This document shows positions 46,075-55,345 of a stretch of 64,000 nt of DNA, one piece after another. The DNA comes from JAVKNF01 sp031537795 (GTDB taxonomy: Bacteria > Pseudomonadota > Alphaproteobacteria > Rickettsiales > Deianiraeaceae): contig JAVKNF010000012.1 in the NCBI GenBank assembly GCA_031537795.1, positions 1 through 64,000 of the forward strand. The letters run 5' to 3'. Numbering within the stretch: the first letter of the stretch is position 1; each line of letters begins with the position of its first letter. The translations under genes and the position numbers were made by a program. The notes under the pieces were generated by a model. It searched no databases. It was not told where the DNA came from and worked only from the letters and a program-made list of their open reading frames with translations.

Positions 46075-46602
46075 ATGTTTGAATTTATTAAAACTTTGTT
46101 AAAAGATTTATTTAACGGTATATATATTATATTTATTGCATTAGGTGCATTCTCTGCAGGTTTCTTCTATGCAAATCAAATTACTCTTTTTGGTTTCAAT
46201 CCTTGTAAGTTAGAACAGAAAAATACAGAACACACAGCAGAAGTTAAAGTAGAAAATTTAGAACCAGAAATTAACAGCCAAATTCAAACTAATCAACATA
46301 CAGTAGAAAATTCAACAAATACAATTTCTAACACTCAACCGATAATTAATCAAGAAATTAATCAAATGCAAGCAATTCCTGAAATAAAAAAACAAGGGGA
46401 AATTAATATAATTGTTGATCCAAAAAATGGAACTTCTTCTGTTTCAATAACTCCAAATCAATCTTTAGTTGTAAACCCTAAATTATCAGAAATTAACAGC
46501 CAAATTCAAAATACTCAAGATAATAACATTGACCAAAAATCTACAAATAAAATAAATAAACCCTCTATTGACTTGCCGAAAATTAAAAAAGGCTCAAAAT
46601 AA
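46075..46602 (+). CDS. Hypothetical membrane-anchored Asn/Gln-rich protein
   Basis: The 175-residue product has one N-terminal helix (about 15-33, GIYIIFIALGAFSAGFFYA) and a polar tail rich in Asn, Gln, Ile and Thr, probably disordered. The phrase EINSQIQ occurs twice (near 65 and 138), as does IINQEIN-like sequence. No family is recognised. It sits between bamB and uvrB; the uvrB start is 18 bp downstream. Confidence 0.7.
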   Translation: MFEFIKTLLKDLFNGIYIIFIALGAFSAGFFYANQITLFGFNPCKLEQKNTEHTAEVKVENLEPEINSQIQTNQHTVENSTNTISNTQPIINQEINQMQAIPEIKKQGEINIIVDPKNGTSSVSITPNQSLVVNPKLSEINSQIQNTQDNNIDQKSTNKINKPSIDLPKIKKGSK

Positions 46603-46620
46603 TCTTTAAGGTTTTAATAA

Positions 46621-48600
46621 ATGAAATTTCAAATAGATACGAAATTCAAACCTTCCGGAGACCAACCTGAAGCTATAAATAAATTAATAAAAGGTTTAGA
46701 AAGCAATAAAAAAGATCAAATATTATTCGGAATCACGGGCAGTGGTAAAACTTTCACGATAGCAAATATCATAGAGAGAACTCAAAGACCTGCTGTTATA
46801 ATGGTTCATAACAAAACATTGGCAGCTCAACTTTACAATGAAATGAAAAATTTCTTCCCGAAGAATGCAATTGAATATTTTATTTCTTATTATGATTATT
46901 ATCAACCAGAAGCATATTTAAGTTCAACCGACACCTATATAGAAAAAGACTCCTCTATTAATAGTCAAATAGACCAACTTCGACATTCTGCGACAATGTC
47001 AATTATGGAAAGAAAAGATGTTGTTATAGTATGTTCTGTTTCTGCAATATACGGGTTAGGAAACCCAGATGAATATTCTGCAATGACTATAAGAATTCAA
47101 AAACAACAAAAAATAGAATTAAAAGAGATAAAATCAAGATTAGTTGATCTTCAATATAAAAGAAATGATATGTCGTTTGAGCGAGGGTCTTTTATGATAA
47201 AAGGAGATTTGCTTTATATATTCCCTCCCTCTGCTGATAACATTGCTGTTAGAATTGATATGTTTGGAGATGATATAGAATCGATAAATGAATTTGATGT
47301 CATCACAGGTAAAAAAATAAGAGAATTAGACTTTGTAAATATATACCCAAACGGGCATCACGTTACAACTATGCAAAAATTAAGAACTTGTACTCCTTTA
47401 ATTTTAAAAGAAATGGAAGAGAGGGTTCTTTATTTTAAATCAATAGGTAAATTCGCCGAAGCTCAAAGATTAGAAACTAAAGTTAGATATGATATAGAAA
47501 TGATGACGGAAACTGGATCTTGTAAAGGTATAGAAAATTACTCAAGATACCTTGCAGGAAAAGAAGCAGGAGAACCTCCAATAACATTATTTAATTATAT
47601 TCCGAAAGATGCAATTCTTTTTCTTGATGAAAGCCACATTACTTTACCTCAAATAAAAGCAATGTATAGCGGAGATAGAGCGAGAAAAGAAAATCTTATA
47701 GATTACGGCTTCAGATTGCCTTCTGCCTTTGATAACAGACCTCTCAAAATAGAAGAATGGGAAAATATTAGACCGCAAACTATATTTGTCTCGGCAACGC
47801 CAGCTAAAATTGAATTAGAGAAAACACAAGGAGAAGTTGTAGAACAGTTAATTAGACCTACCGGACTACTTGACCCAATATGTGAAATAAAACCAACTGA
47901 AGGGCAAATTCAAGATGCAATGATTGAAATTCTAAAAGCAAAAGAGCAAAATTTAAGAACAATATGTATAACAATTACAAAAGCATATTCTGAAAAACTG
48001 TCTGAATATCTTACAAAAAATGGAATAAAGGCAGAATATATTCATTCGGATGTAAAAACACTTGAAAGAATTGAAATCATTAAAAGACTGAAACAGGGAA
48101 AATTAGATGCAATTATAGGAATAAACCTTTTAAGAGAAGGAATTGATATACCTGAATGCGGTTTAGTTTTAATATTAGATGCAGATAAAGAAGGGTTCTT
48201 AAGATCAGAAACTGCTTTAATACAAATTATAGGAAGAGCGGCCAGAAATTCAGCAGGTAAGGTTATTTTATATGCAGATAAATTCACAGATGCAATAAAA
48301 AAAGCAACAGAAGAAACTTCAAGAAGAAGAGCTATTCAGATAGAATTTAACAAAAAACATAATATAATACCTACTACTACTACAAATGCAATAAAGAATA
48401 TATTTGATGACATACTGGAAGAAGAATTAGATACAAACCTTTTACATTACAAAGAAATGTCTTTAAAACAAATAGAAACGGAGATTGAAAAATTAACAAA
48501 AGTTATGAAAAAAGCAGCAAAAAAATTAGACTTTGATATTGCAACACAAACTCAAGAACTAATAGAAAAAATTAAGAAAATTAAAGAAAAAAATTATTAA
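46621..48600 (+). CDS. uvrB: Excinuclease ABC subunit B
   Basis: Damage-verifying helicase of nucleotide excision repair. The 659-residue product has Walker A GITGSGKTFTIAN (near 38), the beta-hairpin YYDYYQPEAYLSSTDTYIEKD (near 89), DESHITLPQ (Walker B, near 338), SATPAKIE, GINLLREGIDIPE, IQIIGRAARNS, and a C-terminal UVR motif (LEEELDTNLLHYKEM...KAAKKLDFDIATQTQELIEKIKK). A complete, typical protein. Confidence 0.97.
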   Translation: MKFQIDTKFKPSGDQPEAINKLIKGLESNKKDQILFGITGSGKTFTIANIIERTQRPAVIMVHNKTLAAQLYNEMKNFFPKNAIEYFISYYDYYQPEAYLSSTDTYIEKDSSINSQIDQLRHSATMSIMERKDVVIVCSVSAIYGLGNPDEYSAMTIRIQKQQKIELKEIKSRLVDLQYKRNDMSFERGSFMIKGDLLYIFPPSADNIAVRIDMFGDDIESINEFDVITGKKIRELDFVNIYPNGHHVTTMQKLRTCTPLILKEMEERVLYFKSIGKFAEAQRLETKVRYDIEMMTETGSCKGIENYSRYLAGKEAGEPPITLFNYIPKDAILFLDESHITLPQIKAMYSGDRARKENLIDYGFRLPSAFDNRPLKIEEWENIRPQTIFVSATPAKIELEKTQGEVVEQLIRPTGLLDPICEIKPTEGQIQDAMIEILKAKEQNLRTICITITKAYSEKLSEYLTKNGIKAEYIHSDVKTLERIEIIKRLKQGKLDAIIGINLLREGIDIPECGLVLILDADKEGFLRSETALIQIIGRAARNSAGKVILYADKFTDAIKKATEETSRRRAIQIEFNKKHNIIPTTTTNAIKNIFDDILEEELDTNLLHYKEMSLKQIETEIEKLTKVMKKAAKKLDFDIATQTQELIEKIKKIKEKNY

Positions 48601-48651
48601 AATCTTTATCCAAACTTGAAAATTAATTAATTATGTTAAAAAATTATAAAA

Positions 48652-49467
48652 ATGTTTAAAGAGTTAAGAAAGTTAATATTAGAATATTCTTATAAGTCTA
48701 AAATAGGCCATATAAGCTCACATCTTTCAATATGTGATTTAATTTGGTGTTTATACAATTTTGTTTTAAAAAATTCACCTTCTGATTATAAGAATAATAT
48801 TTTAAATAAAGAAAGAGATAGGTTTATTTTATCAAAAGGGCATGCAGCATTAGCTCTTTATGTGACACTATTTTTAAAAAATTACATAACAAAAGAAGAA
48901 ATTGAATCTTATGCAAAAAATGGAAGCTGTTTAGCTGTTCACCCGAAACAAGAAGTAAAAGGAGTTGAGTTTTCAACAGGTTCATTAGGGCAAGGAATAA
49001 CTTTTGCAAACGGCTATGCTTTGTCTGCAAAAATAGAAAATTCTAACAGAAAAACATACTGTCTAATTAGTGACGGTGAAATAAATGAGGGTTCTTGCTG
49101 GGAAGCTTTTATGTTTATAATTCAACACAACTTAAATAATTTAATTATTATTTACGACAACAACAATTTACAATGTTTAGGAGAAACAAAAGATATTATA
49201 AATAATCATAATATTAATGAAAAGATGAAAACATTCGGCTTTGAAGTTATTGATACGGAAGGACATAATCATAATAATTTAAAAAATTTATTTAAAGAAA
49301 TTGAAATAAAAATAGATAGCAATAAAAATCAAAAACCAATTTTTATAAACGCAAAAACAATAGCAGGAAAAGGGATTTCTTTTATGGAAAATAAACTAGA
49401 GTGGCATTATAAAACATTAACAGAAGAGATATTTAATCGAGCGATAATTGAATTAAATAGAAATTAG
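48652..49467 (+). CDS. Transketolase N-terminal subunit
   Basis: Thiamine-diphosphate-binding half of a split transketolase, which makes erythrose 4-phosphate and pentoses. The 271-residue product starts KELRKLILEYSYKSKIGHISSHLS. It has FILSKGHAALALYV, STGSLGQGITFANGYALSAKI, and the TPP motif LISDGEINEGSCWEAFMF...NNLIIIYDNNNLQ (near 141-177). The C-terminal half is the next gene, 11 bp downstream, in a different frame. Two-gene transketolases of this size are well known, so this is not a broken gene. Confidence 0.93.
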   Translation: MFKELRKLILEYSYKSKIGHISSHLSICDLIWCLYNFVLKNSPSDYKNNILNKERDRFILSKGHAALALYVTLFLKNYITKEEIESYAKNGSCLAVHPKQEVKGVEFSTGSLGQGITFANGYALSAKIENSNRKTYCLISDGEINEGSCWEAFMFIIQHNLNNLIIIYDNNNLQCLGETKDIINNHNINEKMKTFGFEVIDTEGHNHNNLKNLFKEIEIKIDSNKNQKPIFINAKTIAGKGISFMENKLEWHYKTLTEEIFNRAIIELNRN

Positions 49468-49478
49468 AATTTTAAAGA

Positions 49479-50378
49479 ATGAGAGAGGTATTTATAAAAA
49501 AATTAACAGAATTAGCAACAAAGGACGAGAGAATAGTCCTATTAACAGGGGATTTAGGTTTTGGAGTAGTTGAAGAATTTATTAGATTATTTCCAAAAAG
49601 GTTTTATAATGTTGGAATTTCAGAGCAAAATATGATAGGAATTGCAACTGGTTTAGCAAAAGACAGATATATTCCTTTTTGTTATTCAATAGCTCCGTTT
49701 ACATTATTAAGGCCTTATGAATTTATCAAAAATGGACCAGTTTTGCACAATTTAAAAGTTAGAATTATTGCAACTGGAGGTGGCTTTGAATATGGTAATG
49801 CAGGGCAAACACATTATTGCTTGGAAGATGTTGCAATTACAAGAGTATTTCCCAATTTAGAATCATATTTTCCTATTAATGCAAATAATTCAGCAGATTT
49901 ACTTGAAAAAACATATAATAATAATGCTCCAATTTATTACAGAATTGGTAAAAATAAATCTAGCTTAAGTGATGAAATAATAGAATCCTCAAGCAATACT
50001 TTCCTCGAAACGCTATATGAAAAAGAAACAAATAAAACAGCTGTAATTTGTTTGTCAAGTTCAGTAGAGGAAGGAATTAAAGCTTTAGAAATTAGAAAAA
50101 ATGAATTTAACCTTTATGCAATTACAAAAATAAACCCAATTCCTATGAATGCAATTAAAGAAATAATAAAGAAACATAAGAAAATTATTACGGTTGAAGC
50201 TTGTTATTTAAACGGTGGGCTTGGTTCAATTTTGTCTGAAATTATTACAGATAATTGTATTGAGGATAAAAAATTAATAAGATTAGCGGTAAGAGGTGAA
50301 GTTAAATTAAACGGAGACCAGAATTTTATGAAAAAAGAATATTTAATTGATTGCCAGTCTATAATCAATAATTTATAA
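49479..50378 (+). CDS. Transketolase C-terminal subunit
   Basis: Completes the transketolase. The 299-residue product has the pyrimidine-binding domain (LLTGDLGFGVVEEF, FYNVGISEQNMIGIATGLAKDRYIPFCYSIAPF near 42-75, and GLGSILSE in the C-terminal domain). The catalytic glutamate lies in VGISEQNM. It starts 11 bp after the N-terminal subunit and precedes aroB by 14 bp. The pairing with aroB suggests that its product erythrose 4-phosphate feeds the shikimate pathway. Confidence 0.93.
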   Translation: MREVFIKKLTELATKDERIVLLTGDLGFGVVEEFIRLFPKRFYNVGISEQNMIGIATGLAKDRYIPFCYSIAPFTLLRPYEFIKNGPVLHNLKVRIIATGGGFEYGNAGQTHYCLEDVAITRVFPNLESYFPINANNSADLLEKTYNNNAPIYYRIGKNKSSLSDEIIESSSNTFLETLYEKETNKTAVICLSSSVEEGIKALEIRKNEFNLYAITKINPIPMNAIKEIIKKHKKIITVEACYLNGGLGSILSEIITDNCIEDKKLIRLAVRGEVKLNGDQNFMKKEYLIDCQSIINNL

Positions 50379-50392
50379 TATATTTTAATAAA

Positions 50393-51487
50393 ATGAATGA
50401 GATAAAAGAAATTAAAGTAAAAAATAAAAATAAAAATTACTCAATTATTATAGGAAGTCTAAACAAAAATATATTAAATACATATATTAAATTTGAGGAT
50501 TTTTCACAAATAATATTATTAACTGAAGAAAAAATATACAATTTGTGGGTTGATTTTTTTGAAGAAAATCTATCAAAAAATATTAAAATTATAAAAATTA
50601 AAACAGGGGAAGGCGAAAAAAATATCAAAAATGCAGAATATGTTTGGAGAGAGATGATAAATTTTAATTTAGACAGAAAATCTCTATTAATAAATTTTGG
50701 AGGGGGAATGATCTCTGATTTAGGTGGTTTTATCGCCTCAACTTATATGAGAGGAGTTGAATATATAAACATCCCTACAACTTTATTGGCAATGGTTGAT
50801 GCAAGTATAGGCGGTAAAACTGCAATAAATTTAGGTGAAATAAAAAATATTATAGGTTGTTTTTCAAGCCCAAATTCTATTTTTATTGATATAAGATTTC
50901 TTTCAACTTTAGCAGAAAGAGAGCTAAATTCAGCAAAAGCAGAAATGATAAAACATGCAATTATAAAAGATGAAAATTACTTTAGATCTTTTGAAAATAC
51001 AAAAAATGTTAATAATAAAAATGAATTATTAGAATTAATAGAGAAATCAATTGAAATAAAAAGAAATATCGTAGAAGAAGATTTTGAAGAGAAAAATATT
51101 CGTAAAATATTAAATTTTGGGCATACAATAGGCCACGCTTTTGAAGCTTTATCTTTAAAAACCAAAAACCCTCTTCTACACGGCGAAGCTATTGCAATTG
51201 GAATACTTGTAGAATCTACAATAGCATTAAATTTAGATATTTTAAAGAAAGAAGAATATAAAAGAATAGAAAATTGCATCAACTTGAATTTCAAAGAACT
51301 TTTTTCAAAAAAACCACAATTTAAAATACAAGAAATATTAAATATTATTCGAAAAGATAAAAAAAATGAATTTAACAAATTGAAATTTGCACTACCTAAT
51401 AAAATAGGAAACTGTTTACATGATATAGAAGTTGAAAATGAGATAATTGAAAATTCTTTAAGTAAATTTTATCAAAATGCAATATAG
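50393..51487 (+). CDS. aroB: 3-dehydroquinate synthase
   Basis: Converts DAHP to 3-dehydroquinate, the second shikimate step, using NAD and a divalent metal. The 364-residue product has GGGMISDLGGFIASTYMRGVEYINIPTTLLAMVDASIGGKTAIN (near 97-140), KAEMIKHAIIKD with the metal-ligand glutamate, LNFGHTIGHAFEAL and LHGEAIAIG (metal-ligand histidines). All core residues expected of AroB are present. Related 2-epi-5-epi-valiolone-type synthases are unlikely with aroK next door. The aroK start overlaps its end by 11 bp. Confidence 0.93.
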   Translation: MNEIKEIKVKNKNKNYSIIIGSLNKNILNTYIKFEDFSQIILLTEEKIYNLWVDFFEENLSKNIKIIKIKTGEGEKNIKNAEYVWREMINFNLDRKSLLINFGGGMISDLGGFIASTYMRGVEYINIPTTLLAMVDASIGGKTAINLGEIKNIIGCFSSPNSIFIDIRFLSTLAERELNSAKAEMIKHAIIKDENYFRSFENTKNVNNKNELLELIEKSIEIKRNIVEEDFEEKNIRKILNFGHTIGHAFEALSLKTKNPLLHGEAIAIGILVESTIALNLDILKKEEYKRIENCINLNFKELFSKKPQFKIQEILNIIRKDKKNEFNKLKFALPNKIGNCLHDIEVENEIIENSLSKFYQNAI

Positions 51488-52121
51488 AAATATTATATTA
51501 TTTGGGTTTAGATATACAGGAAAGACGACTATAGGTGAGGTTTTAGCAGAAATAAATAATTTTAAATTTGTAGATTTAGATTTTGAAATTGAAAAAACTT
51601 CTGGCATTAAAATATTTGATTTCGTCCAAACAGAATCAGGTTGGAATGATTTTAGAAGAATTGAATTTGAACTTTTTGAAAAATTTATAGAAGAAGAAAA
51701 TGTTGTAATATCTTGTGGAGCAGGAGTAGGAATAAATAATGCAAAATATAAAAATAAAACATTTGGAGAATTTGAAATTGAAATTCTAAATAATACCGAG
51801 AATTCTTTAAAAATATTATTATATGCAAATGAGAGTTCTGTTGTAGAAAGAATAAAAGTTGATGCGTTAAAAAGACCTCTGCTTTCAAGTAAAAAAACAT
51901 TATCACTTGATGAAATAATAGAAGAAAATCTAATGTTAAATATAAAAAGAAAGCCTATTTATGAAAATATAAAATATGATATGAAACTTGATTCTTCGGA
52001 TAATAATTTATATGAATTAGTAAGAAATGGAGGTAAAATTAATTCAAAAATAGAAATACAAAATATAAGAGAAATAGACAGAATTAAGAGAATTTTTAAT
52101 TTTAAAATTATAGGAGTTTAA
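51477..52121 (+). CDS. aroK: Shikimate kinase (slightly divergent)
   Basis: Phosphorylates shikimate at O3. The 214-residue product has P-loop FGFRYTGKTTIGEVLA, the shikimate-binding FVDLDFEIEKTSG with Asp, DFRRIEFELFEKF (FRxxE motif), a modified VISCGAGVGI in place of the usual GGG strand, the lid-region arginine in DALKRPLL, and RKPIYENI near the C-terminus. It carries about 40 residues beyond the usual 170-175. The start ATG lies inside aroB, so translation is coupled. The retained residues argue for activity despite the altered glycine motif. Confidence 0.85.
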   Translation: MQYRNIILFGFRYTGKTTIGEVLAEINNFKFVDLDFEIEKTSGIKIFDFVQTESGWNDFRRIEFELFEKFIEEENVVISCGAGVGINNAKYKNKTFGEFEIEILNNTENSLKILLYANESSVVERIKVDALKRPLLSSKKTLSLDEIIEENLMLNIKRKPIYENIKYDMKLDSSDNNLYELVRNGGKINSKIEIQNIREIDRIKRIFNFKIIGV

Positions 52122-52130
52122 TTTTAAGAG

Positions 52131-53204
52131 TTATCTTCTAATAATATTATCGCTCAAAGCTTTCTTTTTTAATTCAGAAATTATTATATCTAATTGCTTG
52201 CCTTGATTCATAATTTCCTCCAAATTATGTAGACTAAAATTAATTCTGTGATCTGTTATTCTGTTTTGAGGAAAATTATAAGTTCTGATTTTTTCACTCC
52301 TATCACCAGAACCTATTTGACTTTTTCTAGCCGAAGTTATCTCTTTATTTCTTTTTTCTTCTTCAAATTCGAAAATCCTAGAACGTAAAATTTTCATACC
52401 CTTTTCTCTGTTGGCAATTTGGCTTCTTCCGTCTTGCTGAACAATTATAATTCCAGTAGGAATATGTTTAATTCTAACCGCAGATTCTGTTTTATTTACA
52501 TGTTGCCCCCCTGCTCCACCAGATTTAAAAACATCTATCTCGAGATCTTCTTTTTTAATATTAATATCCAAATCGTCTAATTCAGGTAGAACAACAACAG
52601 TGGCTGCGCTTGTGTGTAATCTTCCACTATTTTCTGTTGCTGGAACTCTCTGCACTCTGTGTGTTCCTGATTCATATTTCATAACAGAATAAACATCCAC
52701 CCCGATAACATTTATTGTAGCACTTTTTATACCTTTCGTTTCACTTAAATGAGATTCAATAATGTCAAATTTCCATTTTTTATAATCTGAAAATCTTGCA
52801 TACATATTCATCAAGTCCTCTGCAAATAAACTTGCCTCTTCTCCACCTGTTCCTGCTCTAATTTCTAAAATAACATTTTTATCGTCATTTGGGTCTTTTG
52901 GTCTCGATTCCTCTTCTATTAATAATTTTAATCTTTCAATTTCAATTTCAGATTTTTTTGTTTCATCTTTCAATAAATCCCTAAACTCTTGATCTATTGA
53001 TCTGTCTTTTATCATTTCATTATTAGAAATTAGATTTTCTTGATTTTTCTTATAATTAAGGCACAGTTCAAATAACTTTTCAATCTTTGCTTTTTCTTTT
53101 GTTAATTTTATAGAAATCTCAAGATCTTCATAACTCTTTAATATCTTATTTTCTAAAGATTTATAATCAGATATAATTTTCTCTACAAATATATCTAATT
53201 CCAT
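52131..53204 (-). CDS. prfA: Peptide chain release factor 1
   Basis: Releases finished peptides at UAA and UAG. The 357-residue product has the peptidyl-hydrolysis motif SGGAGGQHVNKTESAVRIKHIPTG (near 229). The KHIPTG continuation and HRVQRVPATENSGRLHTSAATV are typical of RF1. The anticodon-mimic PxT tripeptide region is in the sequence between, consistent with RF1 rather than RF2. The converging aroK ends 10 bp away. No prmC follows. Confidence 0.95.
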   Translation of the reverse strand: MELDIFVEKIISDYKSLENKILKSYEDLEISIKLTKEKAKIEKLFELCLNYKKNQENLISNNEMIKDRSIDQEFRDLLKDETKKSEIEIERLKLLIEEESRPKDPNDDKNVILEIRAGTGGEEASLFAEDLMNMYARFSDYKKWKFDIIESHLSETKGIKSATINVIGVDVYSVMKYESGTHRVQRVPATENSGRLHTSAATVVVLPELDDLDINIKKEDLEIDVFKSGGAGGQHVNKTESAVRIKHIPTGIIIVQQDGRSQIANREKGMKILRSRIFEFEEEKRNKEITSARKSQIGSGDRSEKIRTYNFPQNRITDHRINFSLHNLEEIMNQGKQLDIIISELKKKALSDNIIRR

Positions 53205-53222
53205 TTTGACGACAACAATTGC

Positions 53223-54377
53223 TCAATATTTAATAATTATATCTTTTATAAAGTCAATTTTTTTCTGCTTTACAAAATCTTTAATTGAAAGATTCATCTC
53301 TTTTAATTTTTCCTCATCTATATTAATATTTATTTTATTAAAAGCTAAATCAAGAATAAATTTTTGAATAATTTTAGAATTAATCTCAAATAAATTCAAA
53401 ATATTACTCGATTTAAACATCTGAATATTCTCGTACACAAAAACATAAAACTCTAAATTAGGTGATAATTGTTTAAAAAAATTAATATTTTTAATAAAAA
53501 ATTCTATAATTTTAAGCTCCTCTCTCTTCTTGATTAATTTAATTTTTACAATATTATTTAATATCTGGATTCCTTCTTTCTCATAAAAAATATCTATAAA
53601 ATAAATTAACCTCAATACGAAATTATCAAATTTATGAAATAAAACCAAGTCTTTTTCTTTTATTCTTTGTATCTCTAATAACGGGAAGATAAAATCTAAA
53701 ATCCCAAATTCTATTAATTTTAATAAAGAATTTTGAAGTTTAATTCCTAAAAAAATCTTTGAAAGTTCCAAATAAATTCTTTCCATTGACAAAATCTTAA
53801 TTCCTTCTTTATTTTTCTGGCAAATAATTATAGTATCTTCATTGAAAGAAGCGTTATTTAATAATACAAATCTTAAGTATCTCAAAATTCGTAAATAATC
53901 TTCTTTTATTCTTAATTCAGCGGTTCCTATGAAAATTATTTTATTCTCTTTTAAGTCATTTATACCGTTATGAAAATCTAGAATTTTATCTTGAAAAGGG
54001 TTTATGTATATAGCGTTAAATGTAAAATCTCTTCTTTGTGAATCTAGATAGAAATCTTTACAAAACTGTACTTTCGCATCTCTTCCAAAACAAGAAATAT
54101 CTGATCTTGTCGTTGTAAATTCAATGTTATATTCTTTCAAAACAAAAAAAACCGTGCCGTAATCAATTCCATAAGTAAGAATATTACCTTTCAAGTTTAA
54201 AAAATTCAGACAATCTATTATTTCATTTGGCATTGCATCTGTAGATATATCTATATCATAAGGTAGCTCTTGCTTTTGTAAAATAGCTTTAGAGACTCCT
54301 CCTATCAAATATAATTCAAAACCTCTTCGTTTAAAATAGTTAAATATTTCTTGAATATTTTTTAATAATTGCATCAA
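53223..54377 (-). CDS. cca: tRNA nucleotidyltransferase/poly(A) polymerase family protein
   Basis: Class II nucleotidyltransferase, probably the CCA-adding enzyme. The 384-residue product has ELYLIGGVSKAIL, PYDIDISTDAMP (catalytic Asp pair), YGIDYGTVFFVL, EFTTTRSDI, RRDFTFNAIYINPF, DFHNGINDLKENKI and IKEDYLRILRYLRF (near 165-180). The C-terminal 200 residues are poorly conserved and helical. Both tRNA genes in this window encode CCA already, so the role may be repair. The start overlaps the upstream ftsY by 38 bp. A poly(A) polymerase role is not excluded. Confidence 0.85.
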   Translation of the reverse strand: MMQLLKNIQEIFNYFKRRGFELYLIGGVSKAILQKQELPYDIDISTDAMPNEIIDCLNFLNLKGNILTYGIDYGTVFFVLKEYNIEFTTTRSDISCFGRDAKVQFCKDFYLDSQRRDFTFNAIYINPFQDKILDFHNGINDLKENKIIFIGTAELRIKEDYLRILRYLRFVLLNNASFNEDTIIICQKNKEGIKILSMERIYLELSKIFLGIKLQNSLLKLIEFGILDFIFPLLEIQRIKEKDLVLFHKFDNFVLRLIYFIDIFYEKEGIQILNNIVKIKLIKKREELKIIEFFIKNINFFKQLSPNLEFYVFVYENIQMFKSSNILNLFEINSKIIQKFILDLAFNKININIDEEKLKEMNLSIKDFVKQKKIDFIKDIIIKY

Positions 54378-55221
54378 TAGGTTTCATAATATCAGCAGTA
54401 AATTTATTAAAATCTAAACTGGAAATGTATTCATCTTTATGAGATATAACCCCGTAGATCGGCATATTAAATCTATGACAAGCAGAAAGTATGATGCCGT
54501 GCTTATCATTTACGTCTGTTTTTGTTGCAATTAAGCCATCTACACCTATTATTTTAGCAAAGACATCTAAATTCTCTAAAGCTTCAGAACCCAAAGTTAA
54601 ATCTAAAGGAAAAACACTATTAAAGACGGAATTAGGATAAACACTTTTGATTGATGTTTTGATTTTTTTTAATTTTAACATTAAATCTAAATTTAAAGCA
54701 TTTCTACCTCCTGTGTCAACAATAATAACGTCTAAACCAGATAAACTACTTTTCGAAGCGAGAATACTTTTATGTACATTATTAATTATTTCTTCATTCA
54801 ATATTTTTACTTTATGATCTAAACTTTCTATAAACTGGTCTCTTGAGCCAGCTTTTGTATAGTCTAAAATTAATATTCCTGTATTCCAGCCGTAAAAACA
54901 TAAAGTATTACACATTTTTAAACAAGAAGAACTTTTTCCTGTTCCATTCAAACCTGAAACGAAAATTATATGAGGAGACAAACTAGATTTTATCTCTATA
55001 TCCAAAACATATGAAGTTATTTTATCTTTAATTATATTATTAATATTGTAACTTAAATTATTTAAGTTCTGGATTTTTGAAATGTACAATTTCTTTAATA
55101 AATCATTCATAATTAGAGATATAAGCTCTTGACTTATCTCATATGAGATTAAAGAATCTTCTATCTCGTGAAAGATTACGATATTTTCTTTTAAGAATTC
55201 ACTCAAAGAATCAAGAATCAT
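54340..55221 (-). CDS. ftsY: Divergent FtsY-like signal-recognition-particle receptor
   Basis: FtsY docks SRP-ribosome complexes at SecYEG. The 293-residue product shows the GTPase order of FtsY: FVSGLNGTGKSSSCLKM (P-loop, compare GVNGxGKTTTIGKLA), ILDYTKAGSRDQF (compare DTFRAAAxEQL), IVDTGGRNALNLDLM (compare DTAGR), FPLDLTLGSEALEN, GLIATKTDVNDKHGI (compare TKLDGTAKGG). A C-terminal IYGVISHKDEYISSLDFNKF follows (compare IGVGExxDDLxxF). Several GTPase-motif residues are replaced. The acidic A domain is missing, leaving a short NG core. It may be a fast-evolving FtsY or a relative with altered function. Confidence 0.75.
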   Translation of the reverse strand: MILDSLSEFLKENIVIFHEIEDSLISYEISQELISLIMNDLLKKLYISKIQNLNNLSYNINNIIKDKITSYVLDIEIKSSLSPHIIFVSGLNGTGKSSSCLKMCNTLCFYGWNTGILILDYTKAGSRDQFIESLDHKVKILNEEIINNVHKSILASKSSLSGLDVIIVDTGGRNALNLDLMLKLKKIKTSIKSVYPNSVFNSVFPLDLTLGSEALENLDVFAKIIGVDGLIATKTDVNDKHGIILSACHRFNMPIYGVISHKDEYISSLDFNKFTADIMKPIDAIIKKYSRNI

Positions 55222-55345
55222 AAAAAAATATTATTAAATTAATTGATAATAAAAATAATATTAAAATCAACTAAATTCAAAGATAGATTAAATCTTAAAA
55301 TAAAAAACTTTTATTTTAAAATTTTAATGTTATTTATGATTTTTA

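Noticed and set aside
48652..50378. Transketolase broken by a frameshift
   Set aside because: Each half has its own start and stop and full domain; two-gene transketolases of these sizes are common.
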